Part shown: one piece after another, positions 8,159 to 15,086 of the stretch
How positions within the stretch are numbered: the first letter of the stretch is position 1
Layout: each line of letters opens with the position of its first letter
Source: a virus
Virus record (IMG/VR): IMGVR_UViG_3300030104_002258
Span: 1-30,333 of that record
Reading direction: 5' to 3' (one strand)
DNA length: 30,333 nucleotides
Position numbers and translations under genes: made by a program
The notes under the pieces: model-generated
Databases searched by the model: none
Seen by the model: the letters and a program-made list of their open reading frames with translations, nothing else
What the model was told of the DNA's origin: nothing

Positions 8159-10144
8159 ATGGGAATAAACAGAATTAAATTACAGAGTGGCTCGCAGCTA
8201 GAAGCGGAAGCTGCTGCAAAAGCTGCAGCTCAAGATCCAGAATTAAATTTAACTAGACAAAAGTTATTTGGTCAAAATTACATAGATGATCTGGCTAGAG
8301 GACAAGGTATTGCACAATATTACTCAAGCTTTGGCATACCTCCTGCAGCAGAGGCATCTGTTCCGGAAACAACAGCACCCGTTCCTATTACGCCAGTAGG
8401 TGGTGGTGCAGATATGGGGCAAGTAGACACTATACCATTTACACCTGTCGATGGAGGTCAAGGTAATGTGGTAAGCCCCACTACTCAACCAATAGATCCA
8501 ACCGGTATGTTACCTCAAATTCCTGAAGTCCCTTTTAGTTTTCCAATGGGGGGCGGTGCTGACATGGCAACTGTGCCTGCTGCGGACACAGGAGATATAA
8601 CAATAAGACCTGCGTTTGATACGTTAGGTCTACAAAATTCACAAAATCTTTATAACTATGCCACACAACTTATTGATCGAGGACAAGGAGATGTCTTAGT
8701 TAACACAGGAGATTCTTCACTAGGCACAATGTCTATAAGAGATTTGCAAAAACTTGCTAGCGATAAAATAAATGATGCTAGAATGCAATATAATGTTCTT
8801 AGTAAAGGTGCTTTAGATGAGACCATACCGGGTGTTACACCCATAGCAGATCTACCAATGGTTCAAACAATTCAAATAGGAGACAATGTTTACGATGCTG
8901 TGACTGGTGAATTAATAAGTGGAACAGGAGAGGCCGTAGATGAAGAAGGTTTTAACATACTAGACTTTTTACCTTTTGGAGAAAAATCTATCACTGGTGC
9001 ACTTTTAAGAGGTGCTAAAGAACTTTTACCTGAACAAGATCCAAGAGTAGGTATAATAGACGAGTTGTATGATAGAGACGATATAGGTAGAATTTCAGAA
9101 GGCGAGTTGATGGCAGGATACAATCCTGTATCAGGTGGTTTTTTAAATACAATATCAGGTGGTAGAATTGGAACGCCAACACAATATGGTTTACAAGATG
9201 CTTACCAGGAAAGAATAGATACAATAGAGAAAACATTAGCAGACAAATATCCCGATGGAGACTACAGCGGCACTCAGTTAGATGAAAGACTTGCTGCATT
9301 AAAAGAAGCAAAAGCAAAAGAAGCAGATGCATTAGGTATAACACAAGCAGATGCACAAAGAGATGCGGAGGCAAAAATGAGACAAACAATTGCTGATGCT
9401 GAGAGATTTAATTTAGGAGCAGAAGAATTAGGAGAGATGGACACCACTGCAGAAAATATAATAGTGCCTCCAGTAAAACCAAGCCGTGCAGAGAAAGCAG
9501 AAGAATTGTTTGAAGATATACAAATTGTGGACACACCTGGTGGTGAAATATACGTTAATACAGACAGTGGAGAGGCATTTTCTAGCGCAGCAGAAGCAAT
9601 AGAAGCTAAAGAAGCAGCGGCCGCAGCAGCAGAACAAGAACGAATACAAGCAGAGGCTAGAGAAGCTTTTAGAATAGCTCAACAAAGAGAAGCAGATCAA
9701 GCGTTTGCAGAACAAGCAGCTAAAGAAAGAGCAGAAGCTAGTGCAAGAGCCGCGCAAAAAGCAGCAGCGGAGCGAGCAGCAAAAGCAGCTATAGCAAAAG
9801 CAGAAGCAGAGGCAGCAGCGAGAAGACAAGATGATAATCGTGGCGGCGGAGGCGGAGGCGGTGGTGCTAGAAGCGGAGGAAGCAGTCGAGGGGGAACAAG
9901 CGCAACAAGTTCTGGTCTAGGAAACCTTGGCTTTAGTGATATTAGATTAAAAGAAAATATAGAGTTAATTGGCAAATCCCCATCTAACATAAATATCTAT
10001 AAGTTTAATTATAGAAATAATTCAACTGTTTATCAAGGCACTATGGCTCATGAGGTTCCTTGGGCAAGTGTTAAACATGCTAATGGTTATATGATGGTTG
10101 ACTACGATAAGGTAGATGTGGAGTTTAAAAAATATGCCAGCTAA
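8159..10144 (+). CDS. Virion protein with C-terminal S74 intramolecular chaperone domain
   Basis: 661 residues. Residues 1-200 are Pro/Gly-rich with repeated GGGADM motifs (near 81 and 130). About 480-557 is an Ala/Glu/Gln-rich coiled coil, then a Gly run (about 561-569) and a Ser/Gly linker. The last 69 residues are a Peptidase_S74 / ICE domain: SDIRLKENI at 593-601 carries the Ser-Lys dyad (S593, K598) that in endosialidase-type chaperones cuts the chain just before the Ser, followed by INIYKFNY and MAHEV (usually MAQEV). ICE domains normally trimerise a tail fibre or spike and are then released. No beta-helical spike is obvious upstream, so this is either an unusual fibre or an adapter. 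Confidence 0.8.
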   Translation: MGINRIKLQSGSQLEAEAAAKAAAQDPELNLTRQKLFGQNYIDDLARGQGIAQYYSSFGIPPAAEASVPETTAPVPITPVGGGADMGQVDTIPFTPVDGGQGNVVSPTTQPIDPTGMLPQIPEVPFSFPMGGGADMATVPAADTGDITIRPAFDTLGLQNSQNLYNYATQLIDRGQGDVLVNTGDSSLGTMSIRDLQKLASDKINDARMQYNVLSKGALDETIPGVTPIADLPMVQTIQIGDNVYDAVTGELISGTGEAVDEEGFNILDFLPFGEKSITGALLRGAKELLPEQDPRVGIIDELYDRDDIGRISEGELMAGYNPVSGGFLNTISGGRIGTPTQYGLQDAYQERIDTIEKTLADKYPDGDYSGTQLDERLAALKEAKAKEADALGITQADAQRDAEAKMRQTIADAERFNLGAEELGEMDTTAENIIVPPVKPSRAEKAEELFEDIQIVDTPGGEIYVNTDSGEAFSSAAEAIEAKEAAAAAAEQERIQAEAREAFRIAQQREADQAFAEQAAKERAEASARAAQKAAAERAAKAAIAKAEAEAAARRQDDNRGGGGGGGGARSGGSSRGGTSATSSGLGNLGFSDIRLKENIELIGKSPSNINIYKFNYRNNSTVYQGTMAHEVPWASVKHANGYMMVDYDKVDVEFKKYAS

Positions 10145-10331
10145 ACAAGACGCACTGCAAAGAATAGATTCACATGAAAAGTTATGCCGTATCATGCAAA
10201 AGCAAACTTACGATCGTATGCATGAACTACAAAGTCAAATAACTAGAATAGAAAGAATACTACTTGTATCCATGGGGGCTGTAATGACTGGCATGGGTGG
10301 TGTGATCGTAGTTCTATTACAAAAATTATAG
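10134..10331 (+). CDS. Small coiled-coil / single-TM protein, holin-like (XhlA-type layout)
   Basis: 65 residues from MPAKQDALQRID. The start at 10134 has GGAG at 10120-10123, ten bases upstream; an in-frame ATG at 10116 lacks a ribosome site. The N-terminal 40 residues are a charged coiled coil (HELQSQITRIERI), followed by one hydrophobic segment (ILLVSMGAVMTGMGGVIVVLL, residues about 42-62) and a short basic end. Coiled coil followed by one C-terminal membrane span is the layout of XhlA-type holin or haemolysin-like proteins and of several small phage membrane proteins. Holin function is an inference; the endolysin lies 13 kb away. It overlaps the S74 gene by 11 bases and converges with the SNF2 gene after 26 bases. 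Confidence 0.6.
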   Translation: MPAKQDALQRIDSHEKLCRIMQKQTYDRMHELQSQITRIERILLVSMGAVMTGMGGVIVVLLQKL

Positions 10332-10357
10332 CGCCTATACGTAAGTCCTACAATATC

Positions 10358-11791
10358 TTATATCCACTCTTTTAATTCTTCACCCATAACTTGACTAGCT
10401 ATATTTATTTTTTCACGTAAAGCTTTTACTATTCTTTCATCAACAGTATCTTTGCATATTATATCTATATAGGTCATAGGATATTTCTGACCTATACGAT
10501 CTATTCTGGCTTGAGACTGTGTTCTTTTTTCAAGATCATAACCATTAGAGTAATAAATCATATTACTAGCTGCAGTTAGTGTAATACCATAACCACCCGT
10601 TGCAGGTGTTCCAACAAAAAATCTACACTCAGGATCTGTTTGAAATTTATTTATATTACCTTGTCTTTCTTCTTTAGGTGTTAATCCATAATAATCTACA
10701 ACAGATTTTTCTCCATACTCTTTTACTATTGCTTTTATTATTTGGGTCATGTCTTTTTGCCAGTGGCCCCATATAACAACTTTACCTTCTATCTCACTTA
10801 ACACATCCACTAATTCGTCAATACGATTATTAGGTATCTCTTGAGTAGAACCATCGTCAGCTGTAAAATGTCCACAAGTTATTTGTTGTAATCTCATGAG
10901 TTGAGTCATTACAGTTGTGGTGCTAACCATCTTACCATTCAATACTGCTAAAGCTTTTTCTTTCATTTGTAAATATAGCTTAGATTGATCTGGGCTTAAC
11001 TGCACTATACGTTTAATAAATGTTTTCTCTGGTAGATCTAAACAATCATCTTTTAATACACGATAAGAAAAAGGTTCTAGCTTTGCAGATAATTCACCTA
11101 AGTTTCTATAACCAACAACAATCTGTACCGTCCTGCCATTAAAGTTTGCATTACGCATCACAGCATATCGTGTTCTAAATCCATAATAAGAAGCGTGTCC
11201 TAAGAGCCAAGAATCGAGAAACTGGCACTGTGTATATAAATCTAATGGTGACTTTGTTACAGGAGAACCTGTAAGTATTCTTCTATACTTAGAATTTTTA
11301 GCAAGATCTAAAATATTTTTTGTGCGTTTAGCACTAGGGTTTTTGATTGTAGTAGATTCATCTATTGCAATTAAAGTATTATGGCAGTTTAAAAATTTAC
11401 TAGCAAAGGCCACACCTTTTTTAGTAGAGAATGCTTCTACATTCATTATTAAAATATGTAACTCTTCTCCTGCTTCAAATAAAGTATCTAATTTTTTTTC
11501 TTGACTTTTAGTAATCATGGCTTGCCACAACACCATTTTTTTATCTATATGATCCACTAGGTGTGTAGGTATCTCAGAGTCGTGCCAGTTTTGATAAACA
11601 CCTTTTGGTGCTATAATTAAGGCAGCATTTATTTTACCTTTGTCGTAAAGCATTGATATATTGTCTATTAATACCTTTGACTTACCTGTACCCATTTCCA
11701 TAAAATAGGCGTAAACTTGTTTCTCCCAAGACTTTTCTAACGCAGTTAATTGATGCGCGTATGGCTTTGTCTTAAACTTATAATTAATCAT
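10358..11791 (-). CDS. SNF2-family (SF2) DNA helicase/translocase
   Basis: 477 residues with a full SF2/SNF2 motif set: MGTGKSK (Walker A, 33-39), DEST (Walker B, 144-147), LTGSP (motif III, 173-177), TGGYGITLTAA (motif V, about 398-408) and QSQARIDRIGQ (motif VI, 425-435). Motif VI with RIGQ is the SNF2/Rad54 signature. No accessory domain is visible, so it is a minimal ATP-driven dsDNA translocase, presumably cytoplasmic. Small phage SNF2 proteins may remodel replication or recombination intermediates or strip host proteins from DNA; which applies here is unknown. It is transcribed opposite to its neighbours from the divergent promoter at 11811-11843, with an 18-base leader carrying only a weak AGAAAGAAG ribosome site. 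Confidence 0.9.
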   Translation of the reverse strand: MINYKFKTKPYAHQLTALEKSWEKQVYAYFMEMGTGKSKVLIDNISMLYDKGKINAALIIAPKGVYQNWHDSEIPTHLVDHIDKKMVLWQAMITKSQEKKLDTLFEAGEELHILIMNVEAFSTKKGVAFASKFLNCHNTLIAIDESTTIKNPSAKRTKNILDLAKNSKYRRILTGSPVTKSPLDLYTQCQFLDSWLLGHASYYGFRTRYAVMRNANFNGRTVQIVVGYRNLGELSAKLEPFSYRVLKDDCLDLPEKTFIKRIVQLSPDQSKLYLQMKEKALAVLNGKMVSTTTVMTQLMRLQQITCGHFTADDGSTQEIPNNRIDELVDVLSEIEGKVVIWGHWQKDMTQIIKAIVKEYGEKSVVDYYGLTPKEERQGNINKFQTDPECRFFVGTPATGGYGITLTAASNMIYYSNGYDLEKRTQSQARIDRIGQKYPMTYIDIICKDTVDERIVKALREKINIASQVMGEELKEWI

Positions 11792-11810
11792 TTTTATTTC
11801 TTCTTTCTAG

Positions 11811-11843
11811 TTGACAATATAAATGAAAAGATTATATTGTCAA
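11811..11843. promoter_or_regulatory. Mirror-symmetric divergent sigma70 promoter pair
   Basis: A perfect 12-base inverted repeat (TTGACAATATAA at 11811-11822, TTATATTGTCAA at 11832-11843) with a 9-base spacer. Plus strand: TTGACA (11811-11816), 16 bases, TATATT (11833-11838). Minus strand: TTGACA (11843-11838), 16 bases, TATATT (11821-11816). Each -10 therefore overlaps the opposite -35. Plus drives the replication block, minus the SNF2 helicase. The plus start is predicted at 11845-11846, on the ATG of the first gene. The symmetry would also suit a dimeric repressor. Confidence 0.75.
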
Positions 11844-11845
11844 GC

Positions 11846-12232
11846 ATGAAAGAAAAGACACTAAACAATGAGCCGATAGTTTATCTGCTACAAGAAGTTC
11901 CTGGTACAAAAATTGGTCGTCCAAAATATAATATTGTTGGCGCACAAAAGTATGGCCAAATAAAAGTTCTTCTTAGAGAGGACACACAAATAGTTAGAAG
12001 TCCTGGTCCGATAACTTATCAGCTTAGAAGATTGCTAAAAGATTTTTCTGATAAAGATTATTTACTTTTATCTGGAGATCCAAAGGTTATTGGTTTGGCA
12101 ATTGCTGTTGCGTGTGATATTAACAACGGAAAGTATAAAACGTTAACTTGGGACAGGCAGGAAAAGATGTACTATCCAACTGAGTTTAACATACATGAAA
12201 GAGGTGAAATCGATGAGTCAAATAGACTATGA
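11846..12232 (+). CDS. Conserved early phage protein of unknown function
   Basis: 128 residues from MKEKTLNNEPIVYLLQEVPG. An upstream in-frame ATG (11750) would read back through the promoter and into the divergent gene, so 11846 is chosen. There is no ribosome site, and the -10 (TATATT) ends 7 bases before the ATG, so the message is probably leaderless. The sequence contains IVYLLQEVPGTKIGRPKYNI, VRSPGPITYQLRRLLKDF, DYLLLSGDP and LTWDRQEKMYYPTEF, a pattern I recognise from many uncultured marine phages without a known function. No catalytic or metal-binding motif is apparent. As first gene of the replication operon it may be an early regulator or replication accessory factor. Confidence 0.75.
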   Translation: MKEKTLNNEPIVYLLQEVPGTKIGRPKYNIVGAQKYGQIKVLLREDTQIVRSPGPITYQLRRLLKDFSDKDYLLLSGDPKVIGLAIAVACDINNGKYKTLTWDRQEKMYYPTEFNIHERGEIDESNRL

Positions 12233-12764
12233 ACAAGACAGAGTACAATCTGTAACTCAAGCAGACACAGCTGAAAGTTTGTCTAGTAAAGTTATAGAAT
12301 TAAAAAATTTAGAAGACGAGATTGCAAACGCAGAGAAAAGTGTTTCTAAATTAAAAGAACAAGCAAAACAATTATCTCAATTTGAAATACCTGAGATGAT
12401 GGAGAAAATGCATATTACAAAATTAAAGCTTAAGGATGAAGAAGTTATAGAAATAAAAAAATTCTATAGTGCCTCTATCTTACCTGAGAATCAGGAAAAA
12501 GCTTTTCAATGGCTTCGAAACAATGGCCTAGGTGACATCATTAAAAACGATGTTACCGTTACCTTTGGTCAAGGCGAAGACAACAAGGCGAGCAAATACG
12601 CGGACCTTGCAAAAGGTCAAGGATATGAACCAGTCCAGAAGATAGGGGTTCATGCCATGACACTTAAAGCAGTAGTCAGGGAGCGTCTCGAATCTGGACG
12701 TGAGATGCCCTCTGATCTATTTAAAACTTACGCGGGTAACAGTACAAAAATCACAAGGAGATAG
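12213..12764 (+). CDS. Conserved coiled-coil protein of the replication operon
   Basis: 183 residues from MSQIDYEQDRV. The start is set by AGAGG ending 8 bases upstream; an ATG at 12195 lies inside the previous gene and has no such site. Residues about 20-70 form a coiled coil (SSKVIELKNLEDEIANAEKS and on), then a globular half with QWLRNNGLGDIIKNDVTVTF, GQGEDNKASKYADLAK and MTLKAVVRERLESG. Proteins with this WLR..G.GD..KN..TV.FG.GED layout sit next to ssDNA-binding proteins in several phages; the function is not established. It overlaps the previous gene by 20 bases and the next gene follows after 2 bases. Confidence 0.7.
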   Translation: MSQIDYEQDRVQSVTQADTAESLSSKVIELKNLEDEIANAEKSVSKLKEQAKQLSQFEIPEMMEKMHITKLKLKDEEVIEIKKFYSASILPENQEKAFQWLRNNGLGDIIKNDVTVTFGQGEDNKASKYADLAKGQGYEPVQKIGVHAMTLKAVVRERLESGREMPSDLFKTYAGNSTKITRR

Positions 12765-12766
12765 AA

Positions 12767-13489
12767 ATGAGTGACGAGAAACAAGTAGCAATAAAAAAAG
12801 AGGCAGAGCTACCTTCAACAATATTGTTTGAAGATGATGCTGCATCAGGTTTTGAGAATGTAAAGACACAAAGTTTGGCTTTACCTATCTTGAAACTTTT
12901 ACAGAACGGCTCAGGAGAAGCACAGAAGCGTAATCAAAGTTATGTTGAAGGTGCGGAACCAGGCATGTTTTTAAATATAGTTACAAAAAAACTATATGAT
13001 GGAGCAAAAGGAATAGAAGTTATTCCCTGCCATTATAAGTTAGAGTACCAAGAGTGGGCTGATTTTGGAACTGGTTCTAATAGACCAGAGAACATATACG
13101 CCGATAACTCTGAGATTCTATCAAAAACCACTAAAGATGGATCTGGTAAAGACCGATTAGATAATGGTAATTATATCTTAACTGTTGGTCAGCACTATGT
13201 ATTGATCGTTGATGGAGATTCTATTGAACAAGCTTTAGTATCTATGAGTTCGTCTCAGGGTAAAATAAGCAGAGGATGGAACTCTATGATGTTGTCAATT
13301 ACCTTCAATGGTAAAAACGGACCATACAATCCATCATCTTTTAGTCACAGTTATAAATTAACTTCGGTTTTAAATTCTGGTAAAGGTAATCAATGGTATG
13401 GTTACAATGTTACTAAGATCGGACCAGTTAAAGATAGTAGTTTATATGAACGTGCTAAAAAATTTTACACTAGTTTAGCTAGCAAATAG
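12767..13489 (+). CDS. Probable single-stranded DNA-binding protein
   Basis: 240 residues with a strong AAGGAG upstream. The N-terminal 30 residues are acidic and disordered-looking (residues 20-29 include LFEDDAASGF), then a beta-rich body: LPILKLLQNGSGEAQKR, GMFLNIVTKKLYDG, GIEVIPCHYKLEYQEW, YVLIVDG and WYGYNVTKIGP. Phage proteins with the same ordered elements (LP.LKLLQ..S.E, then IEVIPC.Y...Y.EW) are annotated as ssDNA-binding proteins in marine and temperate phages. Its place just upstream of primase, helicase and polymerase supports this. There is no acidic C-terminal tail of the classic SSB type, so the assignment stays probable. A GC-rich hairpin follows its stop. Confidence 0.6.
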   Translation: MSDEKQVAIKKEAELPSTILFEDDAASGFENVKTQSLALPILKLLQNGSGEAQKRNQSYVEGAEPGMFLNIVTKKLYDGAKGIEVIPCHYKLEYQEWADFGTGSNRPENIYADNSEILSKTTKDGSGKDRLDNGNYILTVGQHYVLIVDGDSIEQALVSMSSSQGKISRGWNSMMLSITFNGKNGPYNPSSFSHSYKLTSVLNSGKGNQWYGYNVTKIGPVKDSSLYERAKKFYTSLASK

Positions 13490-13498
13490 TGTGAATAG

Positions 13499-13528
13499 TG
13501 GGCGGCCAATGGAGACGTAGGCCGCCCA
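13499..13528 (+). terminator. GC-rich hairpin between SSB-like gene and primase (terminator or attenuator)
   Basis: A perfect 8-base inverted repeat, GGGCGGCC (13500-13507) and GGCCGCCC (13520-13527), with a 12-base loop; a T-A pair extends it to 9. It stands out sharply in AT-rich DNA. Only ATGTTT follows, not a true T-run, so it may be a weak terminator, a processing site or an mRNA-stability element that lowers primase expression relative to the upstream binding protein. Confidence 0.5.
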
Positions 13529-13547
13529 TGTTTAATCAGAGAGCAAT

Positions 13548-15086
13548 ATGAAAGAGTTAAATAAATTTATATATATTTTTGAAGGTTTAGATATTGCCCA
13601 CGGCATTACCAAAAAAAGTAGTCAAGTAAATGAGAAGGGTAAAAATGAAACAAGATCTTTTACCGTGCATAAACCACCTATTGAAAAATTATGGCAAGAT
13701 CATTTAGAAGGTAAGGATCCTGGCTTAGGTATCATTCCTATTAACAGAGACAATAAATTAAAATGGGGTTGTATTGATGTAGATGTATACCCTGTAAATC
13801 ACCAAGACTTTATTAAAAAACTACAAGAAAAAAATATTAAAGCAATAGTATTTCGTTCCAAATCAGGTGGAGCCCACATATTTGTTTTTACAAAAACGTT
13901 TGTCCCAGCCATTGTAATGAGAGCCAAGTTAAAAATAATAGCATCAGAAATTGGTTATGCAAGAGCAGAGATATATCCTAAGCAGGATACTATCAACGTA
14001 GCTAGAGGAGACACAGGAAGTTTTTTAAATCTACCTTATCATAATTGCAAAGACTCAGTAAGATACGCATTTAATTCTAAGGGGATGAAAATGTCTCTAG
14101 AAGAATTTTTTGATTACCACAACGAAATGGCTATGACAGAAGAAGAGCTAACTAATTTTGCCATTGTAAATGAGAAAGAAAATTTAGATTATTTTAAAGG
14201 TATGCCTCCATGCTTAGTTACTTTATTAAGCGATGGAGTTCCAAACGGACAGAGAAATAATTGTATGTATAATGTTGGTGTATACCTTAAAAAAAGATAC
14301 ACACAAAACAATGAATGGAAAGGTCGTATGCATATATACGATGAAAAATTTATGAAGCCACCGCTGGGTGCAAATGAAATTGATGTATTAAAAAAATCTC
14401 TCGATAGTAAAGAGTATAGATACAAATGTAAAGATGAACCAATATCTAGTTTTTGTAATGCAAAAAAATGTGCAACAAAAGAATTTGGTATAGGAGAAGA
14501 TGGGCCTACTTTAGAAATTACAGAAATTAGAAAGTATGAATCTGAACCACCAATCTGGTTTGTTTCATTAGATGGTCCCACAGTAGAAGTAGATGGAGCC
14601 ACACTTCATGATGCAGAGAAATTTTCTGTGGCATGTATGGAACAGATTGGAAAACCTTTAATGCCCGTACCTAAACATGCGTGGCGAAAAGCATTAATAA
14701 AATTAATGGTAAATGCTAAACCAATAACTGCTCCAGAGTCCTCTAAAATAAGTGTGCAATTGACTGAGATTTTGTCAGAATATATTAATAAAACACCAGG
14801 TCGAGATAAAGAAGACATTTTAAGAGGTGTTGCCTTTACTGATAAAAACGGCATAACCATGTTTAAGTTCTCTAATTTTTGGAAATACTTACTAAGAACA
14901 AAAACTTGGGCAGACAAGACGTATCCAAAACAAAAAACATTAAGGATGTTGCAACAGTTATTTAAAGCAACAGAAACTAGTCCAAAAATAGATGGTAAGA
15001 CACATAGAGTTCTAGAAATGAACCACGTTAATTTAGATAAACCATCTACAAAAAAATATGAAATGGAGAAAGAACCATGGCAGTAA
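13548..15086 (+). CDS. Archaeo-eukaryotic primase (AEP) with PriCT-like C-terminal region
   Basis: 512 residues. The N-terminal domain has the AEP catalytic pattern: DVD at 77-79 (metal-binding acids), SGGAH at 106-110 (the S-x-H nucleotide-binding motif, preceded by FRSK), then EIYPKQD at 141-147 and LNLPYHN at 160-166, which resemble AEP primases of the TOTE-conflict and herpesvirus-like branches. Residues about 218-310 hold PPCLVTLLSDGVPNGQRNNC and a Cys set (C294, C303, C308, perhaps with C222) that could bind Zn. The rest is helical, as in PriCT regions that link primase to helicase. It should make primers for the PolA encoded 3 kb downstream. It overlaps the helicase gene by 10 bases. 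No helicase domain is fused to it, unlike T7 gp4. Confidence 0.8.
   Translation: MKELNKFIYIFEGLDIAHGITKKSSQVNEKGKNETRSFTVHKPPIEKLWQDHLEGKDPGLGIIPINRDNKLKWGCIDVDVYPVNHQDFIKKLQEKNIKAIVFRSKSGGAHIFVFTKTFVPAIVMRAKLKIIASEIGYARAEIYPKQDTINVARGDTGSFLNLPYHNCKDSVRYAFNSKGMKMSLEEFFDYHNEMAMTEEELTNFAIVNEKENLDYFKGMPPCLVTLLSDGVPNGQRNNCMYNVGVYLKKRYTQNNEWKGRMHIYDEKFMKPPLGANEIDVLKKSLDSKEYRYKCKDEPISSFCNAKKCATKEFGIGEDGPTLEITEIRKYESEPPIWFVSLDGPTVEVDGATLHDAEKFSVACMEQIGKPLMPVPKHAWRKALIKLMVNAKPITAPESSKISVQLTEILSEYINKTPGRDKEDILRGVAFTDKNGITMFKFSNFWKYLLRTKTWADKTYPKQKTLRMLQQLFKATETSPKIDGKTHRVLEMNHVNLDKPSTKKYEMEKEPWQ

Noticed and set aside
9841-9870. GGCGGA microsatellite as a regulatory repeat
   Set aside because: It encodes the poly-Gly linker before the S74 domain in frame and needs no other explanation.
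9015-9990. Several long minus-strand open frames rich in Leu, Cys, Ser or Pro opposite the S74 gene
   Set aside because: Their composition is the complement of the Ala/Glu/Gln/Gly-rich plus-strand coding sequence, and none has a ribosome site or a recognisable domain.
10326-10340. Inverted repeat TATAG-CGC-CTATA as a terminator between convergent genes
   Set aside because: The stem is only five weak pairs and no T-run follows on either strand.
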